Shown here one piece after another: positions 53,224 to 61,280 of a stretch of DNA of 64,000 nucleotides. Below the pieces are notes generated by a model, which saw nothing but the letters and a program-made list of their open reading frames with translations, was not told the origin of the DNA and searched no databases. Every line of letters begins with the position of its first letter. The first letter of the stretch is position 1. Origin of the DNA: RDXT01 sp033765305 (GTDB lineage: Bacteria > Bacteroidota > Bacteroidia > J057); the NCBI GenBank assembly GCA_033765305.1, contig JANRID010000067.1, forward strand, positions 124,001 to 188,000. The letters run 5' to 3'. The position numbers and the translations under genes were made by a program.

Positions 53224-54278
53224 ACGTTCAACCTCAGCGGCAGCAATCCCTGGCATATATCCACCCGGATGCGCGCATTCATCCGGATGCGGTGATCGAG
53301 CCGTTCGCAACCATTTATCAGGACACGGAAATCGGAGAAGGCTCGTGGATTGGTCCGCATGCATCTGTCGGGCCAGGCGTACGCATCGGGCGCTTCTGCC
53401 GGATCGGCGCAGGCACCTCGCTCTCCGCCGAAACCAACAGCCTGGAATTCTGGCGCAAGCCCGGCGATCTGCCTGCCTCCCTGTCCCGGATTTCCCTTGG
53501 AGACCATGTGCACCTGGAGCCCGGCGCTGTCCTGCACGGCGGCATCACCATCGGCTCGCACTGCTGGATCGGCTCCGCAGTGACCATCTACGACGGTGCC
53601 CGGATTGGCGAATCGTGCAAAATCTTCCCCGGTGCCGTGATTTCCGCCATCCCTCAGGACCTGAAGTTCTCCGGCGAGAAAACCACCCTCGAGATCGGCG
53701 ACCACACCATCGTGCGGGAATGCGCTACGCTGAACCGCGGCACCGTGTACCACGGCAAAACCTCCATCGGCTCGCGCTGCCTGATCATGGCCTATGTGCA
53801 TGTCGCGCATGACTGCGTCATCGGCGACTACTCCATCATTGCCAATGCGGTCAACATGGCCGGACATGTGGAAATCGGCCCGAACGCCGTGATCGGCGGC
53901 GCAACGGCCATCCACCAGTTTGTCAAGATCGGCAAGCAGGCCATGATCTCCGGCGGATCGCTCGTCCGCAAAGATGTGCCGCCCTTCGTCAAGGCCGGGC
54001 GCGAACCCCTGCGCTATGTCGGCGTCAACTCCATCGGACTGCGCCGCCGCGGCATGGACAACCAGAGCATCCATGCCATCCAGGACATTTACCGGTACAT
54101 CTACCTCTCCGGCATGAACATCAGCGCAGCCCTGACGCATGTGGAAGCGCATCTGCCTGCCACCGAGGACCGGGATGAGATCATTACCTTTATCCGCAAA
54201 GCGACCCGCGGCATCATCCGGGGCTATACCCCCGACGCCAACGGCGGAGACCTCGGCGATGGAGACCACGACGACTGA
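53220..54278 (+). CDS. lpxA: UDP-GlcNAc acyltransferase LpxA with an N-terminal insertion
   Basis: The 352-residue protein has the LpxA core: IPQDLKFSGEKTTLEIGD, the catalytic VHVAHDCVIGD (His197 equivalent to His125 of E. coli) and VGVNSIGLRRRGM. It makes the first acylation of lipid A. It is longer than the usual 260 residues: about 72 additional residues precede the QDLK block, containing extra hexapeptide turns and a non-repeat stretch AETNSLEFWRKPGDLPASLS at about 70-89. The ATG overlaps the lpxC-fabZ stop. The last 20 bases overlap the next ABC gene. Confidence 0.93.
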   Translation: MNVQPQRQQSLAYIHPDARIHPDAVIEPFATIYQDTEIGEGSWIGPHASVGPGVRIGRFCRIGAGTSLSAETNSLEFWRKPGDLPASLSRISLGDHVHLEPGAVLHGGITIGSHCWIGSAVTIYDGARIGESCKIFPGAVISAIPQDLKFSGEKTTLEIGDHTIVRECATLNRGTVYHGKTSIGSRCLIMAYVHVAHDCVIGDYSIIANAVNMAGHVEIGPNAVIGGATAIHQFVKIGKQAMISGGSLVRKDVPPFVKAGREPLRYVGVNSIGLRRRGMDNQSIHAIQDIYRYIYLSGMNISAALTHVEAHLPATEDRDEIITFIRKATRGIIRGYTPDANGGDLGDGDHDD

Positions 54279-54921
54279 GCCCGCAGGCGGATTCCAGCTC
54301 CGGGCTGCCGGCCTCGGCAAGCAGTTCTACAACCGCTGGCTGTTCCGCCAGATCAGCCTGCAGCTGCGCAGCGGCGAACGGCTGGCCATCATCGGGCGCA
54401 ACGGCGCTGGCAAGTCGACCCTGCTCCGCATGCTGGCCGGGCAGATGATCCCTACCGAAGGCCGGGTCAGCTGCACGCTGCAGGGAAGTCCTGTGCCGGC
54501 AGCGCGGCTGCAGGAGCATGTCAGCTGGGCTGCCCCGTATGTGGATCTGTATCCCGATCTCACCCTGGCAGAGCACATCCAGCTGCATTTCCGCTTCAGA
54601 AACTGCCTGCTGGACGATCCCGCCTCCCTCATTCCGCTCATCGGCCTGGAAGCACATGCCGGCAAACCCCTCCGGTTTTACTCCTCCGGCATGTACCAGC
54701 GCGCACGCGTAGGCCTTGCGCTGGCCACCCGGGCAGATCTGCTGCTGCTCGACGAGCCCACCAGCAACCTCGACGAGGCTACTGCCGAACAGATGTTCCG
54801 GCTGATCGAACGCTTCTCCGAAGGCCGGATTCTGATTCTGGCCTCCAATCTCCATCGCGAATACAGCGCCATCCCCCAGCGGATCTATCTGGGAGACGGC
54901 GCATCGGGCGGCAACTGGTAA
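54259..54921 (+). CDS. ABC transporter ATP-binding protein
   Basis: From the ATG at 54259 the protein has 220 residues. Walker A is GRNGAGKST, the signature region reads YSSGMYQRARVGLALATRA and Walker B is LLLLDEPTSNLDEAT. SSGM instead of LSGG is typical of ABC-2 type exporters for polysaccharide or haem. No permease gene lies beside it. It overlaps the end of lpxA, so it is the last gene of the lpx run. The cargo is unknown. Confidence 0.88.
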   Translation: METTTTEPAGGFQLRAAGLGKQFYNRWLFRQISLQLRSGERLAIIGRNGAGKSTLLRMLAGQMIPTEGRVSCTLQGSPVPAARLQEHVSWAAPYVDLYPDLTLAEHIQLHFRFRNCLLDDPASLIPLIGLEAHAGKPLRFYSSGMYQRARVGLALATRADLLLLDEPTSNLDEATAEQMFRLIERFSEGRILILASNLHREYSAIPQRIYLGDGASGGNW

Positions 54922-54932
54922 TACGGCTCCGC

Positions 54933-55157
54933 TCAGGCGAGCGGCGGCGCCAGCTTGGACAGCAGCCAGATCAGGCTCACGACTCCCAGCACAACGAAAA
55001 ACAGCGCATCCAGGCTTTTGCGCGGGATCTCATCGCCCGCCCGCTTGACCAGCACCCAGTAAAAGGCCAGCGCGCATACGACAAAGACCGGATAATACAT
55101 CCACTCCAGGGCAGGCCGGGAGATGACCAGCAGATTGGTTGGCAGATAGGCAAACAT
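54933..55157 (-). CDS. Small membrane protein (74 residues)
   Basis: From the ATG at 55157 it reads MFAYLPTNLLVISRPALEWM with two membrane helices (YYPVFVVCALAFYWVLV and ALFFVVLGVVSLIWLL) split by a charged loop. The function is unknown. It is convergent with the ABC gene. The upstream frame is open but Cys-rich and non-conserved. Confidence 0.65.
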   Translation of the reverse strand: MFAYLPTNLLVISRPALEWMYYPVFVVCALAFYWVLVKRAGDEIPRKSLDALFFVVLGVVSLIWLLSKLAPPLA

Positions 55158-55380
55158 TGGAACAGGTGATAAAACGATACGGGGATGTTTACAGCAGGCT
55201 GCCTGGCAGCAGCAGCCGGAATTCAACTTAGCAGAAAGCCGAATATATCAGGCTTCTATTATATTTCAAATCTTACATATCCGGGAACGGCCGGGATTCC
55301 GGCGGTTTCAGGCTGATATTCCGCACCAGCGGTTGCGGAAACAGGATTTTATTTCAAACTTGGCATTCAAATCTGTGTCT

Positions 55381-56769
55381 ATGGACCCTGTTTCCTACCT
55401 CGAAGCAAACCAGGAGCGGTTTCTTGCCGAGCTTGATGCCTTTCTGCGGATTCCGAGCGTCAGCTCCGATTCCCGCCATGCAGCGGATGTAAAACGCGCA
55501 GCGGACTGGCTGGCGGATGAATTCCGCAGGCTGGGCGCAGACCGCGTGGAGATCTACCCTACCCCCGGCCATCCGGTTGTATATGCCGAGCAGCATGCCG
55601 GCGACCACCTGCCGACCATTCTGGTATACGGCCACTACGATGTGCAGCCGCCGGATCCGCTCGACCTGTGGGACAGCCCGCCCTTCGAGCCGGTGATCAA
55701 GGCCACCCCGCTGCACCCGCAGGGCGCCATCTTCGCCCGGGGCTCCTGCGACGACAAAGGCCAGGTGTACATGCACGTGAAGGCCTTCGAGATGCTGAAG
55801 CAGCAAGGCCCGCTGCCCTGCAACGTCAAGTTCCTTGTGGAAGGGGAAGAAGAAGTCGGCAGCACGAACCTGGAAGGCTTTGTGAAGCAATACCGCGACA
55901 TGCTGCGGGCTGGCGTGGTGCTGATCTCCGACACCTCGCTGCTGTCGATCGACACCCCTTCCATTACGGTGGGGCTGCGCGGCCTCGCATACCTGGAAGT
56001 GACGGTCACGGGCCCCAGCCGCGACCTGCATTCGGGCGTGTACGGCGGTGCGGTGGACAATCCCATCAACGTGCTCTGCCAGATGATCGCCTCACTGAAA
56101 GATGCGCAGGGCCGGGTCGCCATTCCGGGCTTTTATGACCGGGTCGTGAACCTGAGCGAGGCCGAGCGGGCCGAGCTGGCCCGGCGCCCGCACGACGAGG
56201 CCGCCTACTGCGAATCGATCGGCATCCGCCAGACCGGCGGCGAGGCCGGCTATTCCACCCCGGAACGCACCTCCATCCGCCCAACCCTGGATGTCAACGG
56301 CATGTGGGGCGGCTACACCGGCGAGGGCGCCAAAACGGTGCTGCCGTCCAAAGCTTCAGCCAAAATCTCGATGCGGCTTGTGCCCGATCAGCATCCCGAT
56401 GAGATCACCCGCCTCTTTACCGAGCACTTCCTCCGTCTGGCTCCGCCGACGGTCTCGGTGACGGTGACCCCGCATCACGGCGGAAATGCGGCGGTGGTTT
56501 CGACAGAAACCCCGGCCTACCGCGCCGCTGCGCTGGCCATGGAGGATACCTTCGGCAAGCGGCCCATCCCTACGCGGGAAGGCGGCTCCATCCCGATCGT
56601 GGCGCTTTTTCAGCGGGAACTGGGCCTGGACCCGGTGCTGATGGGCTTCGGACTGGACTCCGACGCCATCCACAGCCCCAACGAGCACTACGGCGTGCTC
56701 AACTACCTCAAAGGCATCGAAACGATCGAGCGGTTCCACCACCATTTCGCAGCCCTGCATGGCGCGTAA
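55381..56769 (+). CDS. M20-family dipeptidase
   Basis: The 462-residue protein has the M20 metal sites: LVYGHYDVQPPDPLDLW, RGSCDDKGQVYMH, VEGEEEVGSTNLEGF, and a lid domain with GPSRDLHSGVYGG. GGSIPIVALFQRELG and SPNEHYGVLNYLKG close the second metal site. It resembles DUG1 and cytosolic non-specific dipeptidases, which split short peptides. There is no signal peptide. The gene overlaps the next by 11 bases. Confidence 0.92.
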   Translation: MDPVSYLEANQERFLAELDAFLRIPSVSSDSRHAADVKRAADWLADEFRRLGADRVEIYPTPGHPVVYAEQHAGDHLPTILVYGHYDVQPPDPLDLWDSPPFEPVIKATPLHPQGAIFARGSCDDKGQVYMHVKAFEMLKQQGPLPCNVKFLVEGEEEVGSTNLEGFVKQYRDMLRAGVVLISDTSLLSIDTPSITVGLRGLAYLEVTVTGPSRDLHSGVYGGAVDNPINVLCQMIASLKDAQGRVAIPGFYDRVVNLSEAERAELARRPHDEAAYCESIGIRQTGGEAGYSTPERTSIRPTLDVNGMWGGYTGEGAKTVLPSKASAKISMRLVPDQHPDEITRLFTEHFLRLAPPTVSVTVTPHHGGNAAVVSTETPAYRAAALAMEDTFGKRPIPTREGGSIPIVALFQRELGLDPVLMGFGLDSDAIHSPNEHYGVLNYLKGIETIERFHHHFAALHGA

Positions 56770-57400
56770 GGGGCGCCGCCGCTGGCTGGCCTATCTGATC
56801 TGGGCTGCGGTGCCGCTGGGTGCCGCAGCCCTGCTTTGGCTTTTCCGCTTCCAGATCCTGCTGGGGCTGGGCAGCTGGCTGATCCGCGAGGACAGCCGCG
56901 TCAGTGCGGATGCCATCGTGGTGCTTTCGGGCGAGCCGGCGGAGCGCTGCCGGGCCGGCGCGGCGCTGTTCCGGGAGGGGCTGGCCCCCCGGATCATTGC
57001 GACGGGCTCCGGAGTCAACCCCTCGCTCGCCTCCCTGGGGATCGAAATTCCGGATGCTGTGCTGGGACGCCGGGCCCTGATGCGGCTGGAGATCGACTCG
57101 GCGGCTGTCACTGCGCTGCCTCTGGGCAGCAGCACCTTCGAGGAAGCCCAGGTCCTCACAGGCTATGCCCAGCAGCAGGGGCTGAAACGGGTGATCTTGG
57201 TTACATCGAAGTTTCACACCCGCCGCACCGGCCAGGTGTTCCGGGCAGTTTCGGAGGGCAGCGGCATCACCTATACCGTGCTGGGCGCAGCGCCGGACGA
57301 GTACCGCACGGACCGCTGGTGGGAAAGCGAAAAGGGCCTGATTTTCGTCAACAACGAATACCTCAAGCTGATCTGGTACCGGCTGACGTACGGAGTCTGA
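56759..57400 (+). CDS. YdcF/SanA-like DUF218 protein
   Basis: The 213-residue protein has one N-terminal membrane helix (LAYLIWAAVPLGAAALLWLF) and a DUF218 domain with ADAIVVLSGEPAERCRAG, RIIATGSGV and ILVTSKFHTRRTGQVF. YdcF/SanA/ElyC-type proteins act in cell-envelope maintenance. The start is inside the end of the M20 gene, which suggests coupling. Confidence 0.85.
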   Translation: MARKGRRRWLAYLIWAAVPLGAAALLWLFRFQILLGLGSWLIREDSRVSADAIVVLSGEPAERCRAGAALFREGLAPRIIATGSGVNPSLASLGIEIPDAVLGRRALMRLEIDSAAVTALPLGSSTFEEAQVLTGYAQQQGLKRVILVTSKFHTRRTGQVFRAVSEGSGITYTVLGAAPDEYRTDRWWESEKGLIFVNNEYLKLIWYRLTYGV

Positions 57401-57411
57401 CGGCAGGCTGC

Positions 57412-57444
57412 AAAAAAAAGCAGGCAGGCTGTGTGCCTGCCTGC
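57412..57444 (-). terminator. Rho-independent terminator after the acyl carrier protein
   Basis: On the minus strand a perfect 10-bp stem (57444-57435 with 57429-57420) has a 5-base loop and is followed by eight T (57419-57412). It ends the acyl carrier protein transcript and may also face the YdcF-like gene. Confidence 0.88.
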
Positions 57445-57468
57445 CATGTGAGAAAGCTTGAGAACCTG

Positions 57469-57816
57469 TTAGCGCAATTTTGAGCGGAGGAGCTGCTCCA
57501 GCTCTCCTACCGTGCGGACGGGCAGCCATTCGCGGTCCGGCAGGATGAGCCCGAAGTCCCGTTCGCAGATCATGACGAGTTCCACCATATCGAGCGAATC
57601 GAGCATCAGGTCCTCGCGGATGCGCGCGTCGCTGCGGTAGAGAGCCGGATCGCATTCGGCTATTTCAAGCAGGATGGTTTTCAGGTCATCGCCGAGATTG
57701 CCCGCATACGGCGCGGCAGCCGGGGCGGGCGTATCCGGGTGCATATTCCGGACGGCAAATGCATCGAGGGTGTGAGTCAAAGTCAAGGTGGAAGCCTGAG
57801 GTAATTCTGTCCGCAT
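57469..57816 (-). CDS. Orphan acyl carrier protein
   Basis: The 115-residue protein has the carrier fold with DLMLDSLDMVELVMICERDF, where Ser74 should carry the phosphopantetheine. The first 35 residues are an additional Thr/Pro/Ala-rich part; a second Met at 25 might be the true start. The predicted fold is otherwise a standard ACP helix bundle. No acyltransferase or ketosynthase gene lies next to it. It is divergent from the esterase gene. Confidence 0.88.
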   Translation of the reverse strand: MRTELPQASTLTLTHTLDAFAVRNMHPDTPAPAAAPYAGNLGDDLKTILLEIAECDPALYRSDARIREDLMLDSLDMVELVMICERDFGLILPDREWLPVRTVGELEQLLRSKLR

Positions 57817-57959
57817 AGAAGACTCCGGGTTGAACGGATGAGATGAATAGGTCTCCTGGCAATTCGCAAAAACCAGGCCAGAGCGGGCTGCCAGGGGATG
57901 CTGCGCAAAAAAATTGCAGCTCCGGCTGCGGGTATGCGCCTGCGGCGGATATTTGCGGC

Positions 57960-58724
57960 ATGGAACTGAACTACAAATCCTACGGCCAGGGGCCTGCGCT
58001 GATCATCCTGCACGGGCTCTTCGGCTCGCTGGACAACTGGGCCACCCATGCGCGCATCCTGTCGGAGCATTTCAGCGTCTATCTGGTGGACCAGCGCAAT
58101 CACGGGCGCTCGCCGCACGACGAGGTCTGGACCTATGCAGCCATGGCTGCCGACCTGGATGCGTTCATGGACCGGCAGGGCATTATCCGGGCCTATCTGC
58201 TGGGGCATTCGATGGGCGGCAAGACGGTCATGCAGTTCACGTCCGAGTATCCGGAGCGGGTGGAGAAGCTGATTGTGGCCGATATGGGCATCCGGGCGTA
58301 CCGGCGCCACCACGACGACATTCTCGAAACCCTCCGAGGCATGGATCTGAGCCGTATCGGCAGCCGGCAGGAAGCGGAAGCCCGGATGGCCGAGGGCATC
58401 CCGGATCCGATGGTGCGGCAGTTTCTGCTCAAGAGCCTTGTGCGGCAGGAGCAGGGCGGCTTTGCCTGGAAATTCAACTTTCCGGTCATCTACCGCGAGT
58501 ACGAGCGGATTCTGGAAGCGGTGCCCTTTGCCCATCCGGCAGATACGCCGGTGCTGTTTCTGACGGGCGGGCTGTCGCACTACGTGCGGCCGGACGACCA
58601 TGCGGAGATCCTCCGCTGGTTTCCCCGTGCGCAGTTTCAGGCCATTCCGGACGCCGGCCACTGGCTGCACGCCGAGCAGCCGGAGGCCTTCATCCAGGCG
58701 GTGCTGGCATATCTGGCGGCCTGA
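57960..58724 (+). CDS. YbfF-like alpha/beta hydrolase
   Basis: From the ATG at 57960 the protein has 254 residues, with ILHGLFGSLDNWATHARIL near residue 17, LVDQRNHGRSPHDE, the nucleophile motif LLGHSMGGKTVMQF and the late His in PDAGHWLHAEQP. This is the YbfF-type esterase that can act on acyl-CoA or other small esters. A GATATTTG box ends 4 bases before the ATG. It is divergent from the ACP gene. Confidence 0.88.
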   Translation: MELNYKSYGQGPALIILHGLFGSLDNWATHARILSEHFSVYLVDQRNHGRSPHDEVWTYAAMAADLDAFMDRQGIIRAYLLGHSMGGKTVMQFTSEYPERVEKLIVADMGIRAYRRHHDDILETLRGMDLSRIGSRQEAEARMAEGIPDPMVRQFLLKSLVRQEQGGFAWKFNFPVIYREYERILEAVPFAHPADTPVLFLTGGLSHYVRPDDHAEILRWFPRAQFQAIPDAGHWLHAEQPEAFIQAVLAYLAA

Positions 58725-58772
58725 CCAGGCGCTTTTTGCGGCATTTGCTGTGCAATGCGCAGTTTTATTCGG

Positions 58773-58780
58773 TACATTTG
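58773..58780 (+). promoter_or_regulatory. -7 promoter box for the lipocalin-like lipoprotein
   Basis: TACATTTG fits TAnnTTTG and ends 27 bases before the lipoprotein ATG. No clear -33 element is present at standard spacing. Confidence 0.5.
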
Positions 58781-58807
58781 CCCCATCATTCATTCAGCCT
58801 GCACTGC

Positions 58808-59269
58808 ATGATCCGCCATACCGTGTTTTCTCTGGCTGCCGCCGCGCTGCTGTTTCAGGCCTGCACTGGCACAGATTCCCAAGAAGGGCAGCAGGCCCGG
58901 GATACCCTGATCCAGCAGATCACAGCGCCTGCCGATACCCTGGATTCGCTGCTGCGCCCGCGTTCGATTCCGGCGGTGCCCCAGCTTGCGGGCATCTGGC
59001 TGCTGACCGAAATCCGCATGGATCACCAGGAGCTCAAAGAAGATATCATCGGCAACACCCGGTACGTGTTCTCGGAAGACAGCACGCTGACCCTGGACAC
59101 CCCGGACCTGGGCTCATCCAGAAGCCGGTTTTCGGTGTCGGGCGGAAAGCTCAGCGCCGACGCGCTGCCGCAGCCGATGACGGTCGAGGAGCTGACCGAT
59201 GCGCGCCTTGTGCTGCTGTACCAGGTGGACGGATCGGACATCCGGATGATCTTCAAGCGCGAGCGCTGA
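58808..59269 (+). CDS. Lipocalin-like lipoprotein
   Basis: From the ATG at 58808 the protein has 153 residues, a lipoprotein signal with ALLFQAC and a domain starting LAGIWLLTEIRMDHQELKED. RYVFSEDSTLTLDTP, FSVSGGKLSAD and DARLVLLYQVDGSDIRM form a lipocalin-like or DUF-type barrel pattern. It should sit in the periplasm or outer membrane. Its ligand is unknown. The frame extends upstream without relevant sequence. Confidence 0.72.
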   Translation: MIRHTVFSLAAAALLFQACTGTDSQEGQQARDTLIQQITAPADTLDSLLRPRSIPAVPQLAGIWLLTEIRMDHQELKEDIIGNTRYVFSEDSTLTLDTPDLGSSRSRFSVSGGKLSADALPQPMTVEELTDARLVLLYQVDGSDIRMIFKRER

Positions 59270-59796
59270 GGCGCGCGCATGTGTGACACGCAGCATTTTA
59301 GGTTTCGTTTTCCGCAGGCATGCCTGCATCTTTGCCCTGACGGATCAGCCCTGCAAACGGTCCGTTGAGGGAAGTAAGCAATGCGTTTGCGCAAGAAGGG
59401 CGTACATGCCGCCTTCCGGCGGATAACTTGCCCGAGTTCTGCTTCCTGGCTGCTGTATCAGCATCCGATTCCCGGCCGGGAGGCAGCATTGCGTATGCCT
59501 GCCACCCAAACCACCACGAATGTCCGCCTGCTGTACACGAATGTGTACACCCCTGCGCACGCTGCGCAGCGGGCCCCGGCTGCCAGGAAGGAAAACGGGA
59601 CAAAAACCCCCGGTTTCTTACCATTCACCCTTGACATCCGGCGATTTGACCGAAAATACCGCTTTCCGCAGCATCCAGACCGGGTTCTGGCCGGGTATTT
59701 GCAGATTCCGGCATGGGAGTGCCTGGCATTCCCCGCCATGAAACGAGCATTGCTGATTCCTTCCTTTAGCTTGTCGTGCTTTACAATGGATTTCAA
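59270..59796. other. Intergenic stretch before the OmpA-family gene
   Basis: About 530 bases without a credible gene. Frames of up to 139 codons exist here but lack domain-like sequence, have no signal peptide and overlap each other on both strands. The section at 59755-59796 is AT-rich and should hold the promoter of the OmpA-family gene. A small RNA or long leader cannot be ruled out. Confidence 0.5.
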
Positions 59797-61050
59797 ATGA
59801 CCCTGAGAGCCTACATCTACCTCCTTGCTTCATGGTCGGTTGCCCTCGTTCTTCCTGTTGCGGCGCTGGGACAGACCTCGAAAAGCCCCGTCATGGCTGG
59901 GCTTTCGGCTACCTTTCTCGATTACAACGGCCTCCGGACAGGAGATTTCTTCAGAGTCCGTTCTTTCGACCCCGGCATCATGGTGGGCGCACATGTCTAC
60001 CTGAGCCCGCTGATGAACCTCTCGCTGAGCTCGGCATTCGTGCCGGAATCGCGCTACCCGATGACGGAGAACAGCGAGGTGCTGACCTCGCTGATCGACA
60101 TCAATGCGCTGGTGAAGTTCAAGACCAACGGTACCCTGCTGCCGGAGGACGCGCTGCTGGCGCCGTATTTCGCCACAGGCTTCGGCTTCAACACCGCCTC
60201 GAACAACTTCCGCATCTACGCGCCTGCCGGCCTCGGCCTGCAGATTCAGGTCAACCAGCACTTCAACTTCCAGCTGGAAGCCCTCTACAAACAGCGCTTC
60301 ATGAAGGGGCACTTCCAGCCCCTCACCTACTCCGCCGGCTTCGTGTTTGCCATCTCCAACAACGAACGCACGACGATTAAAGATCCGGCCCCCAGCCCCC
60401 GCGAGGATCGCCTCGCCGACCGCGACCGCGACGGCGTAGCCGACCGCGATGACCTCTGCCCCGATGAAAAAGGCCTGTCCATGTACCTCGGATGCCCGGA
60501 GAACGAGGAAGCCAAGAAGCCGGTGAAGCAGCCCGTCTATGCGGATGGATCGGGACAGAAGACTTCCCTGGAAGGGCCGAAAACACCGGAAGGGCCGGAA
60601 GGTCCGGAAGGTCCGGAAACACCGGAAGGACCAAGCGAAATCAATACCGTAAAAACTGTCATCCCGCCTTCACCGCCTACGGCTGAAGAGCTCGACATTG
60701 TCCGCAAGGCTTCCGATAAAATCTTCTTCGAGCCCGGCAGCGACCAGCTGACGCAGGAAAGCCTTCTGGTGCTGGATGAGGTAGCTGCGATCCTGGCCAA
60801 GCACCCGGATTACAACCTCGAAGTGCTGGGCCATACCGACAATACCGGCTCCGCAGACGATAACCTGGTGCTCTCGATCAAGCGCGCCTTCAAGGTAAAA
60901 TACTATCTGGTGTACCAGAAAGGCATCAAGCTCTCCCGGATCACGTCGGACGGCATGAGCTCCGCCAAGCCGATCTCGGACAATGCTTCCGGCCAGGGCC
61001 GCAAACTCAACCGCCGGGTCGATCTGACCCTCAAGCCCTCCGGGTACTGA
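59797..61050 (+). CDS. OmpA-family outer-membrane protein
   Basis: From the ATG at 59797 the protein has 417 residues: a signal peptide (YLLASWSVALVLPVAALG), a beta-barrel N-terminal domain (to about residue 190), a thrombospondin-type calcium repeat (DRDRDGVADRDDLCPDEKG), a Gly-Pro-Glu linker, and a C-terminal OmpA peptidoglycan-binding domain with IFFEPGSDQLTQESLLVLDE, LEVLGHTDNTGSADDNL and GRKLNRRVDLTL. It links the outer membrane to the cell wall. The linker has a collagen-like composition, which is unusual for the class. A hairpin follows. Confidence 0.93.
   Translation: MTLRAYIYLLASWSVALVLPVAALGQTSKSPVMAGLSATFLDYNGLRTGDFFRVRSFDPGIMVGAHVYLSPLMNLSLSSAFVPESRYPMTENSEVLTSLIDINALVKFKTNGTLLPEDALLAPYFATGFGFNTASNNFRIYAPAGLGLQIQVNQHFNFQLEALYKQRFMKGHFQPLTYSAGFVFAISNNERTTIKDPAPSPREDRLADRDRDGVADRDDLCPDEKGLSMYLGCPENEEAKKPVKQPVYADGSGQKTSLEGPKTPEGPEGPEGPETPEGPSEINTVKTVIPPSPPTAEELDIVRKASDKIFFEPGSDQLTQESLLVLDEVAAILAKHPDYNLEVLGHTDNTGSADDNLVLSIKRAFKVKYYLVYQKGIKLSRITSDGMSSAKPISDNASGQGRKLNRRVDLTLKPSGY
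60570..60633 (+). repeat. GPE/TPE short tandem repeat in the OmpA-family gene
   Basis: Nine-base units of the form GGAAGGTCC repeat here with slight drift. They encode EGPKTPEGPEGPEGP and onward. Units of GAAGGTCCG are adjacent and identical, so the tract could expand or shrink. Confidence 0.75.
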
Positions 61051-61088
61051 AACTGGATTTTTGACCGAATCTGATAAAGCCTGTGTGA

Positions 61089-61114
61089 AAGCCTTCCCCC
61101 TGCGGGGAAGGCTT
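61089..61114 (+). terminator. Hairpin after the OmpA-family gene
   Basis: A perfect 11-bp stem (61089-61099 with 61104-61114) with a CTGC loop lies about 40 bases after the stop. Only scattered T follow it. Confidence 0.7.
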
Positions 61115-61280
61115 ATCTGTTGTATGCGCTGCGATGCAAGCATTCCGCAGCGCAGCCCCGTTGGAAAAGCGGAGCCCCTGCTGCAACTTTGCATGATGGG
61201 AATTGCGTATATACCCCAATTTCCCGCCGTACGTCCGGATCTGCCTGCGCAGCTCCGGCCCATTATCGCCTAACATCCTG

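Noticed and set aside
59381..59800. A 139-codon frame before the OmpA-family gene
   Set aside because: There is no signal peptide, domain or ribosome binding site, and the opposite strand is open as well.
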